From Streptomyces sp. SS1-1 (GTDB lineage: Bacteria; Actinomycetota; Actinomycetes; Streptomycetales; Streptomycetaceae), in the NCBI RefSeq assembly GCF_008973465.1, contig NZ_WBXN01000004.1, forward strand, positions 992,001 through 1,056,000: DNA of 64,000 bases, written 5' to 3'. A program made the translations under genes and the position numbers. Under the pieces are notes generated by a model. The model was given only the letters and a program-made list of their open reading frames with translations. It was not told the origin of the DNA and made no database searches. Positions 25,449-32,285 of the stretch are shown one piece after another (the first letter of the stretch is position 1; each line of letters opens with the position of its first letter).

Positions 25449-26210
25449 TCAGCCCACGCCGGCGTTGAGGAAGATGCCGCCGTCGACGACGAGCGTCTGC
25501 CCGGTGACCCAGTCGGACTGTTCGGAGGTGAGGAACGCGGCGGCGCCGCCGATGTCCGACGGCACACCGAGGCGGGCCAGCGGGTAGGCCGCGGCGGCCT
25601 CCTCCTCGCGGCCCTCGTACAGGGCCTGGGCGAACTTCGTCTTCACCACGGCCGGCGCGATGGCGTTGACCCGCACCCGAGGCGCGAACTCGTGCGCGAG
25701 CTGCTGGGTGAGGTTGATCAGCGCGGCCTTGCTGACGCCGTAGGCGGCGATGAACGGCGAGGGCGCGATGCCGGCGACGGAGGCGATGTTGACGATCGCG
25801 CCGCCGTTCTCCTTCTGCCAGGCATGCCAGGTCTTCTGCGCGAAGCCGAGCGCCGAGATCACGTTGGTCTCGAACACCTTGCGCGCGACCCCGAGGTCGA
25901 GGTCGGCGATCGGCCCGAACACCGGGTTCGTACCGGCGTTGTTGACGAGGAAGTCGATCCGGCCGAAGGCCTCCATGGCGCGCTCGACGGCGACGGCCTG
26001 GTGGGCCTCATCATGTGCCTTGCCGGCCACGTACACGGCCCGGTCGGCGCCGAGTTGCTCGACGGCCTCCTTGAGGGCGTCCTCGTTGCGGCCGGTGATG
26101 ACGACGCGGTCGCCGCGGGCGACGAGCGCCTCCGCGACGCCGTAGCCGATGCCTCGGCTGGCGCCCGTGATGAGGGCGACCTTGCCGGAGAGTGCGGGCA
26201 GTTCAGTCAT
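25449..26210 (-). CDS. SDR-family oxidoreductase (FabG-like)
   Basis: The 253-residue enzyme is a classical short-chain dehydrogenase. ALITGASRGIGYGVAEALVARGDRVVITGR is the complete TGxxxGIG coenzyme motif with Arg preferring NADP(H), NNAGTNPVFG is the structural motif, and the catalytic S-Y-K appears in IVNIASVAG, AAYGVSKAALINLTQQLA. It ends with TLVVDGGIFLNAGVG. It resembles 3-oxoacyl-ACP/CoA reductases. It lies 18 bases downstream of another SDR gene (26229) and both probably form one transcript ending at a terminator at 25377. The substrate is likely a 3-oxoacyl thioester, by family. Confidence 0.9.
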   Translation of the reverse strand: MTELPALSGKVALITGASRGIGYGVAEALVARGDRVVITGRNEDALKEAVEQLGADRAVYVAGKAHDEAHQAVAVERAMEAFGRIDFLVNNAGTNPVFGPIADLDLGVARKVFETNVISALGFAQKTWHAWQKENGGAIVNIASVAGIAPSPFIAAYGVSKAALINLTQQLAHEFAPRVRVNAIAPAVVKTKFAQALYEGREEEAAAAYPLARLGVPSDIGGAAAFLTSEQSDWVTGQTLVVDGGIFLNAGVG

Positions 26211-26228
26211 GTCGGTGTCTCCCCGGTC

Positions 26229-26915
26229 CTAGTCGAGCGGTCCGCCGGCCACGTACAGCACCTGGCCGGAGACGAAGCCGGCGGCCTCGCCGGTGAAGAA
26301 GGCGATGGCGTTGGCGATGTCCTCGGGCTCACCGACGCGGGCCACCGGGATCTGGGTGGCGGCGGCGGCCTTGAAGTCCTCGAAGCCCATGCCGACCCGG
26401 TCGGCGGTGGCCTTGGTCATCTCGGTGGCGATGAAGCCGGGGGCGACCGCGTTGGCGGTGACGCCGAACTTGCCGAGCTCCTTGGCGAGGGTCTTGGTGA
26501 AGCCCTGCAGACCGGCCTTGGCGGCGGAGTAGTTGACCTGGCCGCGGTTGCCGAGCGCGGAGGACGACGAGAGGTTGACGATCCGGCCGAAGCCCGCGTC
26601 CACCATGTGCTTCTGGCAGGCCTTCGACATCAGGAAGGCGCCGCGCAGGTGCACGTTCATGACGGTGTCCCAGTCGGAGACGCTCATCTTGAACAGCAGG
26701 TTGTCCCGGAGCACACCGGCGTTGTTGACGAGGATCGTCGGGGCGCCCAGCTCCTCGGTGATGCGGGCGACCGCCGCCTCGACCTGTGCCTCGTCCGACA
26801 CGTCGCAGCCGACCGCGAGGGCCTTGCCGCCGGCCGCGGTGATCTTCTCCACGGTGTCCTTGCAGGCGGCCTCGTCGAGGTCGATGACGGCGACCCGCTG
26901 CTCAGTGGTGGACAT
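26229..26915 (-). CDS. SDR-family FabG-like protein lacking the Rossmann glycine motif
   Basis: The protein has 228 residues, about 25 fewer than its family. It begins STTEQRVAVIDLDEAACKD, where normal members have the TGxxxGIG motif between RVAV and IDLDEA; strand 1 and helix A are absent although the frame is kept. The rest is intact: DVSDEAQVEAAV, ILVNNAGVLRDNLLF, IVNLSSSSALG, VNYSAAKAGLQ (catalytic Tyr and Lys) and an end VAGGPLD. The ATG at 26915 has a good GAGGAG site. Without the glycine motif NADPH binding should fail, so the gene may be inactive, or the deletion may be a sequence error. It is first in a likely two-gene operon. Confidence 0.85.
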   Translation of the reverse strand: MSTTEQRVAVIDLDEAACKDTVEKITAAGGKALAVGCDVSDEAQVEAAVARITEELGAPTILVNNAGVLRDNLLFKMSVSDWDTVMNVHLRGAFLMSKACQKHMVDAGFGRIVNLSSSSALGNRGQVNYSAAKAGLQGFTKTLAKELGKFGVTANAVAPGFIATEMTKATADRVGMGFEDFKAAAATQIPVARVGEPEDIANAIAFFTGEAAGFVSGQVLYVAGGPLD

Positions 26916-27029
26916 CAGTGACTCTCCTCGGGTGAGCGACCGCTTAGTACCTTCGATGCACGTGACGCTAGAAGTCCTGGCACGCGGTGTCAACGGCCAC
27001 CGCGCGCATGTGATCCATTACCCGTCCCG

Positions 27030-27479
27030 TCACCGCACCAGCCGGTCGAGCAGCCGTTCGGTCTCGGCCGCCGGGTCGAGTGTGAGCCCGGTGTGCACGG
27101 GCCCCGGCTGCACGACGGTCGAGCGGGGCGCGATCAGCCAGCGGAAACGGCGTCCCGCGTCGTCGCCGGCGGCCTGCCCCGCATCCTCGGCGGTGCCGCA
27201 GACCCGCTCGACCGCGTCGAGGGTGGCCCGTACGCCCGCCACGTCGGCGTCCGGGTCCAGGGCGAGCAGCCGCCGCTCGTCGAGGTGGGTGCGGGCGCCC
27301 AGGTAGCCGCGGGCCCGGCAGTAGACGAGGACGCCGGCGTTGACGCACTCGCCCCGCTCGACCCGGGGGACGACCCGCAGCAGGGCGTACTCGAAGACGT
27401 CCCGTTCGTTGGCCTCGCCGCCGCGGATGATGTGGCGCTCGACGACGTGGCCCGCCATGTGGATGTGCCGCTCGCTCAC
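27030..27479 (-). CDS. DUF3037 family protein
   Basis: The 149-residue protein matches DUF3037: VFEYALLRVVPRVERGECVNAGVLVYCRARGYLGAR near residues 28-63 is the family core (FEYALLRVVP-x-x-x-R-E-x-x-N-x-G-V), followed by FRWLIAPRSTVVQPGPVHTGLT. Its biochemical role is unknown. The GTG at 27479 overlaps the stop of the HipA-like kinase gene by four bases (GTGA), showing translational coupling. This kinase/DUF3037 pair recurs in many bacteria, so the two proteins likely act together. Confidence 0.85.
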   Translation of the reverse strand: MSERHIHMAGHVVERHIIRGGEANERDVFEYALLRVVPRVERGECVNAGVLVYCRARGYLGARTHLDERRLLALDPDADVAGVRATLDAVERVCGTAEDAGQAAGDDAGRRFRWLIAPRSTVVQPGPVHTGLTLDPAAETERLLDRLVR

Positions 27480-28240
27480 GCGACCTCCTCGATCCCGGTG
27501 ATGCGCTCGTGGACGGCGGCCGCGCGCGCGAGCAGCGGCCGCACATAGGCCCGCCGCAGGTCGTCGGCGGTGTCGAAGCCGGGCTCGCCGGCCAGCCAGG
27601 TCTCCGGGATCTCCGCGGTGACCTCCGTCAGCAGGTCCTCGGTGACGCGGGGCGCGAGGTCGGCCGCGGCGGCCGCCACGTCCGGCGCGAACCGGGCCAG
27701 TGCGTGGTCCGAGGCGTCGTAGGGGCGGGCGGCGGAGGCGTCGGCGCCGGGCCAGTTGTGGTGCCAGATCATCGTGGCGCCGTGGTCGATGAGCCACAGT
27801 TCGCCCTGCCACATCAGCAGGTTGGGGTTGCGCCAGGAGCGGTCGACGTTGTTCACCAGCGCGTCGAACCACAGGACGCGGCCCGCCTCCTCGGGGCTCA
27901 CCTCGAAGGCGAGCGGGTCGAAGCCCAGCGCGCCGGAGAGGAAGTCCATGCCGAGGTTGGTGCCCCCGCTGGAGCGGAGCAGGTCCTGCACCTGCTGCTC
28001 GGGTTCGCCGAGCCCCAGCACCGGGTCGAGTTCCACCGTGACCAGCCGGGGCACCCGCAGGCCGAGCCGGCGGGCGAGTTCGCCGCAGACGACCTCCGCG
28101 ACGAGTGTCTTGCGGCCCTGTCCGGCCCCGGTGAACTTCATGACGTAGGTCCCGAAGTCGTCGGCCTCGACGAGTCCCGGCAGCGAGCCGCCCTCGCGCA
28201 GGGGCGTGATGTAGCGGGTCGCGATGACTTCCTTGAGCAT
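27476..28240 (-). CDS. HipA-like kinase family protein
   Basis: The 254-residue protein resembles the short HipA-like kinase family, which lacks the N-terminal subdomain of toxin HipA. YVMKFTGAGQGRKTLVAEVVCGELARRLGLRVPR holds the likely ATP-binding lysine. VLWFDALVNNVDRSWRNPNLLMWQGELWLIDHGATM carries the catalytic-type D/N-x-x-R-x-x-x-N-x-N and the metal-binding I-D-H-G. There is no HipB-type helix-turn-helix gene next to it; instead the coupled downstream gene is DUF3037. A Ser/Thr kinase role is inferred, the target is unknown. The ATG at 28240 gives MLKEVIATRYITPL, the usual start of this group. Confidence 0.82.
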   Translation of the reverse strand: MLKEVIATRYITPLREGGSLPGLVEADDFGTYVMKFTGAGQGRKTLVAEVVCGELARRLGLRVPRLVTVELDPVLGLGEPEQQVQDLLRSSGGTNLGMDFLSGALGFDPLAFEVSPEEAGRVLWFDALVNNVDRSWRNPNLLMWQGELWLIDHGATMIWHHNWPGADASAARPYDASDHALARFAPDVAAAAADLAPRVTEDLLTEVTAEIPETWLAGEPGFDTADDLRRAYVRPLLARAAAVHERITGIEEVA

Positions 28241-28315
28241 CGCCCCAGGTTACTGGCGCCGGCGCGCGGGTCCGGGGCCCGGTGCGCCGCCGCGCCGATA
28301 GCGGGCCAGGAGCGC

Positions 28316-28354
28316 TCGACAGCGGACCGACAGGGGTCGACAGCGGACCGACAG
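28316..28354. repeat. 18-bp direct repeat upstream of Rieske gene
   Basis: TCGACAGCGGACCGACAG occurs exactly twice, at 28316-28333 and 28337-28354. The 21-base period equals two helical turns, so a protein could bind both copies on one face. It lies about 120 bases upstream of the Rieske gene. Either a binding site pair or a simple duplication. Confidence 0.85.
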
Positions 28355-28471
28355 CTCCCCTTTACCCGCGCCCTAGGTCCGGCACGACAGGATTTCCGCA
28401 GCGTCTGAACAGGGGGTCCTCAGGGACCGTACCTCTCGGCAGATCACGAGTGACCGGAAGGAAACGTCAGC

Positions 28472-28915
28472 ATGACCAGCGAATCAGTTCAGCCGAAGCC
28501 GGGCCCGAGCCGCCGTACCGTCGTGGCGGCGGTGGGTGCGGCGGGGCTCGCCGTCGCGCTGACCGCGTGCGGATCCGAGGACGAGGCGTCGGGCTCGTCC
28601 ACGGAGCAGGGAGCGGCGGCGGGCGGCGGTGCCGCCCTCGCGAAGACGGCGGACATCCCGGAGGGCGGCGGCAAGGTCTTCGACGCCGAGAAGGTGGTCG
28701 TCTCGCAGCCCGCGGCCGGTGACTTCAAGGCGTTCTCGACGATCTGCACCCACCAGAAGTGCCCGATGACGGACCTCAAGGAGGACACGCTGTCCTGCGC
28801 CTGTCACGGCAGCCAGTTCTCCGTCCTGGACGGCAGTGTGAAGAAGGGCCCGGCGACCCAGCCGCTGGAGGAGAAGAAGGTCAGCGTGTCCGGCGACTCG
28901 ATCACGCTGGCCTGA
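28472..28915 (+). CDS. Rieske [2Fe-2S] lipoprotein with Tat signal
   Basis: The 147-residue protein has a twin-arginine signal (PSRRTVVAAVGAAGLAVALTAC) that also ends in a lipobox, so it is exported folded and lipid-anchored at C33. A Gly/Ala/Ser linker follows. The Rieske cluster ligands are C92 and H94 (CTHQKC) and C109 and H112 (CACHGSQF); C97 and C111 can form the stabilising disulfide. It is too short for a cytochrome bc1 subunit and stands alone; small exported Rieske proteins of this kind are common in Streptomyces, with unknown redox partners. The ATG at 28472 follows GGAAGGAAA. Confidence 0.94.
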   Translation: MTSESVQPKPGPSRRTVVAAVGAAGLAVALTACGSEDEASGSSTEQGAAAGGGAALAKTADIPEGGGKVFDAEKVVVSQPAAGDFKAFSTICTHQKCPMTDLKEDTLSCACHGSQFSVLDGSVKKGPATQPLEEKKVSVSGDSITLA

Positions 28916-29291
28916 CGCGCGGCGCCCGCGCCGGCCGGTCCACCACCTCGTCCGTGGTGACGACGCCGGCGACGAGCGCGAGGGTGGGGGCGATCATCGC
29001 GGGGGTGGACGAGGAGCGCACCCCGGCGATGGCGTCCCGCGGCACGACCACGACATAGCCCCGGTTCACGGCGTCGAGGACGGCGTTGGGCACGGCCACG
29101 TCGGCCGGGACACCGGCGACGACGAGCGTGCGGCAGCCGAGGTCGCGCAGCAGGGCGTCGGCGTCGGTGCCCTGGATCGGGGGCAGGCCGTGCATGCGGC
29201 GGACGACGAGGTCCAGTTCGGCGACCTCGATCGGCGCCGCCACACGGACCGCGTCGGAAGATCGCTGAGCTCGGCGTGCTGCGGCAACCAC
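28902..29291 (-). pseudogene. Isochorismatase-like cysteine hydrolase, N-terminally truncated
   Basis: About 110 residues match only the second half of isochorismatase-family hydrolases: ELDLVVRRMHGLPPIQGTDADALLRDLGCRTLVVAGVPADVAVPNAVLDAVNRGYVVVVPRDAIAGV. Intact members have about 190 residues; the first half with the catalytic Asp is absent, and the usual cysteine position in the V-A-G-V-x-x-x-V segment has no Cys. Upstream the frame dissolves into unrelated sequence at about 29265. The 3' end overlaps the convergent Rieske gene by 14 bases. It is most likely a decayed remnant, though some related proteins without the Cys exist. Confidence 0.65.
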
Positions 29292-29324
29292 CGTTGCGTG
29301 GGGGCGGAGGACGACTCATCCTTT

Positions 29325-29341
29325 TCTGACGTGATGTCAGA
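29325..29341. promoter_or_regulatory. Palindromic candidate operator
   Basis: TCTGAC-GTGAT-GTCAGA is a perfect 6-bp inverted repeat with a 5-base spacer, 41 bases upstream of the PNPOx-like gene at 29383. It sits where a repressor would block that promoter. I cannot name the regulator. Confidence 0.5.
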
Positions 29342-29382
29342 GGATCTCTCCTCTGGCACGACGTGGGAGAAGAGGGGGCCGT

Positions 29383-29850
29383 ATGACCGTCACTCAGCGC
29401 CGGGGCCGGAAGATCATGATGTCGCCGGGCGAGCTGGACGCGTTCCTCACCGAACAGCGCACCTGCCGGGTCGCCACGGTGTCCGCCGACGGCTTTCCGC
29501 ATGTGAGCGCCCTGTGGTTCGCGTGGGACGGCACGTCGCTGTGGCTGTACTCGGTGGTCCGCAGCAAGCGGTGGGCCGATCTGCGCCGCGATCCGCGGGT
29601 GGCGATCGTGATCGACACCGGCGAGGAGTACGAGCAGCTGCGCGGGGTGGAGCTGTCCGGCACCGTCGACTTCGTGGGCGAGGCCCCGCGCGTGGGCGAG
29701 CTGTGCGCCGAACTCGACGTGCCGGAGACGCTGTTCGCCCGCAAGAACTTCGGCATCGAGGAGATGCCGCACGACGGGCGGCACGCCTGGATCAGGCTGA
29801 CCCCGGAGAAGGTCGTGTCCTGGGACTTCCGGAAGCTGGGGGCGGCCTAA
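29383..29850 (+). CDS. Pyridoxamine 5'-phosphate oxidase-like flavoprotein
   Basis: The 155-residue protein has the split-barrel FMN/F420-binding fold: FLTEQRTCRVATVSADGFPHVSALWFAWDGTSLWLYSVVRSKRWADLRRDPRVAIVIDTG is the conserved N-terminal half with cofactor-contact residues (R-V-A-T-x-x-x-D-G-x-P, and S-x-R/K near the second strand). VELSGTVDFVGEAPR completes the barrel. Actinobacterial members often use F420 or bind heme/FMN in oxidoreduction of small molecules; this one cannot be assigned to a substrate. The ATG at 29383 follows AGAGGGGG, and an inverted repeat lies upstream. Confidence 0.85.
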   Translation: MTVTQRRGRKIMMSPGELDAFLTEQRTCRVATVSADGFPHVSALWFAWDGTSLWLYSVVRSKRWADLRRDPRVAIVIDTGEEYEQLRGVELSGTVDFVGEAPRVGELCAELDVPETLFARKNFGIEEMPHDGRHAWIRLTPEKVVSWDFRKLGAA

Positions 29851-29872
29851 GGAACAGCCCTTAGCGGGCTTC

Positions 29873-30772
29873 TCAGACGGACTCCGCCGCCGAGCGCAGG
29901 GCCTGCACCGCCGCCCGGATCGACGGGCGGCGGTCCGCGTCCGCGCGCCAGACGGCGTAGATGTGCCGGTGGACGCTCTCGCGGACCGGCACCGCCCGCA
30001 CGCCGGGCGGCATGGGGTCGCGGCCGAGCCGGGGGGCCACGCAGACGCCCAGTCCGGCGGCGACGAGGGCCAGTTGGGTGTGGTGCTCCTCGGCGCGGTG
30101 GGCGATACGGGGCTCGATGCCCTCGGTGCGCAGGGTATAAAGCAGCCACTCGTGACAGAACTCGCCCTCGGGCCAGGCGACCCATTCGTCGTCCGCGAAG
30201 TCCTCCATCGTCACCTCGGCGCGCTCGGCCAGCGGATGCCCCTCGGGCATGGCGATCTCGACGCGGTCCTTGAGGATGGACGCCTTCGCCAGCCCCTCGG
30301 GCATCGGCAGGGGCTTGTTGTACCAGTCGAGGACGACGGCGAGATCGGCGTCCCCGCGGAGCACCGCGGCGACCCCGCCCTCGGGCTCCAGCTCCCGTGA
30401 CCGCACGCGCAGCGCCGGGTGTTCGGCGCGCAGCGAGGTGAGCGCGGCGGGGAAGAGCCCGCGCAGGGCGGTGGGGAAGGCGACGAGCCGCAGTTCGCCG
30501 ACCACCTGCCCGCGCTGCGCCTCCAGGTCGGACTGGGCCAGTTCGACCTGGGACAGGATGCGCGCCGCGTGCTCGGCGAGCAGCCGCCCGGCGTCGGTGA
30601 GCCGCACGCCCCGGCCGTTCTTGGCGAGGAGCCGCTGGCCGACCTCGCGTTCGAGCTTGGACATCTGCTGGGAGACGGCGGAGGTCGTGATGTGCAGTCC
30701 CTCGGCCGCACCACTCACCGAGCCGTGCCGGGCGAGGGCGTCGAGGGTGCGCAGGCGCTCCAGGTTCAACAT
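29873..30772 (-). CDS. LysR-family transcriptional regulator
   Basis: The 299-residue protein has the standard LysR N-terminal winged helix: LNLERLRTLDALARHGSVSGAAEGLHITTSAVSQQMSKLEREVGQRLLAKNGRGVRLTDAG (residues 2-62), a linker helix, then the periplasmic-binding-like effector domain (VGELRLVAFPTALRGLFPAAL, LAVVLDWYNKPLP, GLGVCVAPRLG). It is divergent from an EamA exporter at 30847 and overlaps no gene, so it probably activates or represses that exporter, as in ArgP/LysG and similar pairs. The ATG at 30772 gives the canonical MLNLERLRTL. Confidence 0.93.
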   Translation of the reverse strand: MLNLERLRTLDALARHGSVSGAAEGLHITTSAVSQQMSKLEREVGQRLLAKNGRGVRLTDAGRLLAEHAARILSQVELAQSDLEAQRGQVVGELRLVAFPTALRGLFPAALTSLRAEHPALRVRSRELEPEGGVAAVLRGDADLAVVLDWYNKPLPMPEGLAKASILKDRVEIAMPEGHPLAERAEVTMEDFADDEWVAWPEGEFCHEWLLYTLRTEGIEPRIAHRAEEHHTQLALVAAGLGVCVAPRLGRDPMPPGVRAVPVRESVHRHIYAVWRADADRRPSIRAAVQALRSAAESV

Positions 30773-30780
30773 GTAAGCGA

Positions 30781-30824
30781 TGCTACGAGATATCGTGCGG
30801 TAAATCTCGCTTGTGCTACGAGAT
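30781..30824. promoter_or_regulatory. LysR-type binding region
   Basis: TGCTACGAGAT occurs exactly twice (30781-30791 and 30814-30824), 33 bases apart (about three helical turns), inside the 74-base gap between the LysR gene and the exporter. ATCTCGC (30804-30810) gives an inverted partial copy and CATCGTAG (30836-30843) a further one. This dyad pattern suits a LysR tetramer. Confidence 0.6.
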
Positions 30825-30846
30825 CCTTGTGCCGCATCGTAGGGCC

Positions 30847-31782
30847 ATGACCACCGCCACCACCCCGCGCACCCCGGCCGCGGCCCCGGACCTCCCGCGC
30901 TCCCGCACCCGCCTCGACTGGCGTCTGCGGTTCGCCGCCCTCTCGCTGATCTGGGGCTTCAGCTTCCTGCTGATCAAGGTGGGCACCGACGGGTACGCCC
31001 CCTTCCAGGTCACGCTGGGCCGGCTGGTGTTCGGGACGGCGGTACTGGCGGCGGCCATGGCGGTCAAGCGGGAGCGGCTGCCGCGCGGGGCGCGGACGTG
31101 GGGGCATCTGGCGGTGGCCGCGTTCCTGCTGAACGCGCTGCCGTTCTCGCTGTTCGCGTACTCCGAGCTGACGATCCCGTCGACGCTCGCCGGCATCTGC
31201 AACGCCACCTCGCCGCTGTGGGGCATGGCCCTGTCGATGGTCGCCCTCTCCGAGGACCGGCCCACGCGGGTGCGGGTCGCCGGGCTGGGGATCGGTTTCG
31301 TCGGCGTGCTGACGGTGCTGGGCGCCTGGCAGGGCTTCGACGGGCTGGACGCCAAGGGGACGGCGATGGCCCTGCTGGCCTCGCTGAGCTACCCGATCGG
31401 CTGGATCTACGTCCGCCGCACCCTCGCCGGGAACGGCTCCTCGCACCTGGCGCTGACCGGCGCCCAGTTGCTGCTGGCCACGGTGCAACTGGCCATCGTC
31501 ACCCCGCTGTTCACGTCCCTGCCAAGCCGGTTCGCGCTGCTCCCCCTCTTCGCGGTGGTCGCCCTGGGCGCGCTCGGCACGGGGCTCGCGGTGCTGATCC
31601 AGTACGGGCTGGTCGCCGAGGTCGGTCCGACGACGGCCCAGATGGTCACGTACTTCATCCCGGTCATCGCCACGGCGGCGGGCGTGGCCGTCCTGGGCGA
31701 GTCCCTCGCCTGGTCGACGCCGGTCGGAGCGCTGATCGTTTTGGCGGGCGCGGCGCTGACACAGGTGAAGCGGGGCGCTTGA
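30847..31782 (+). CDS. EamA/DMT-superfamily exporter
   Basis: The 311-residue protein has ten membrane helices in two EamA halves: RFAALSLIWGFSFLLIKVG begins the first, ELTIPSTLAGICNATSPLWGMALSMV is its conserved end, and GLVAEVGPTTAQMVTYFIPVIATAAGVAVLGESL closes the second. The N-terminal 30 residues are Pro/Thr/Ala-rich and cytoplasmic. The ATG at 30847 directly follows the LysR binding region. As a LysR-controlled exporter it may expel an amino acid or a toxic metabolite. Its last codons merge into a 22-bp tandem repeat array that begins at 31779. Confidence 0.9.
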   Translation: MTTATTPRTPAAAPDLPRSRTRLDWRLRFAALSLIWGFSFLLIKVGTDGYAPFQVTLGRLVFGTAVLAAAMAVKRERLPRGARTWGHLAVAAFLLNALPFSLFAYSELTIPSTLAGICNATSPLWGMALSMVALSEDRPTRVRVAGLGIGFVGVLTVLGAWQGFDGLDAKGTAMALLASLSYPIGWIYVRRTLAGNGSSHLALTGAQLLLATVQLAIVTPLFTSLPSRFALLPLFAVVALGALGTGLAVLIQYGLVAEVGPTTAQMVTYFIPVIATAAGVAVLGESLAWSTPVGALIVLAGAALTQVKRGA

Positions 31783-32275
31783 TCCTGCGGGGCGGGGTGC
31801 TTGACCCGGCGGGGCGAGGTGCGTGGCTGTGCGGGGCGGGGTGCGTGGCTGTGCTGGGCGGGGTACGTGGCTGTGCGCGCGGGGTGCGTGGGCGGGCGGG
31901 GCAACTGACCCTGACCTTGCGGGGCGGGCGCCTGGCCGTACGGGGTGCGGCCCCGACCCTGCGGGACGCGGCACCCGCCCCTGCGAGGTGAGGCACCCGG
32001 CTGCGCGGGCGAGGCACCCGATCCTGCGCGGCGAAGCACCCGGCCGTACAGGGCGGGGCACCCGAGCCTGCGCGCCCAGGCACCCACCTGCGCAGGCGAA
32101 GCACCCGACCCTCGGGACGAGGCACCCCGCCATACGAGCCGGGACACCCGACCCTGCGCGGCCAAGCACCCGACTACGCGGGGCACCTGACCCTGCGCAG
32201 CAAAGCACCCCGACGGTACGTGCGAGGCATTCGACCCTGCGGGACAGGGCACCCGGCCGTACGGGGCCGGGCGCC
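31779..32275. repeat. Tandem array of about 22 degenerate 22-bp units
   Basis: From the exporter stop to just before the MocR stop, the DNA divides into a head-to-tail series of units, nearly all 22 bases (a few 17-21, one longer). The common pattern is GACCCTGCG, then GGGCGAG, then GCACC. The first unit is 31779-31800 and the last 32254-32275. Units near the left carry GGGGTGC where later ones have GGCACC, so the array shows a gradient of divergence. All frames stay open through it, but none encodes a convincing protein. No terminator or gene is seen. Confidence 0.85.
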
Positions 32276-32285
32276 CCCGAAGAAC

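Noticed and set aside
31783..32280. A CRISPR array
   Set aside because: The units are contiguous 22-bp degenerate repeats without unique spacers, and no cas genes are present.
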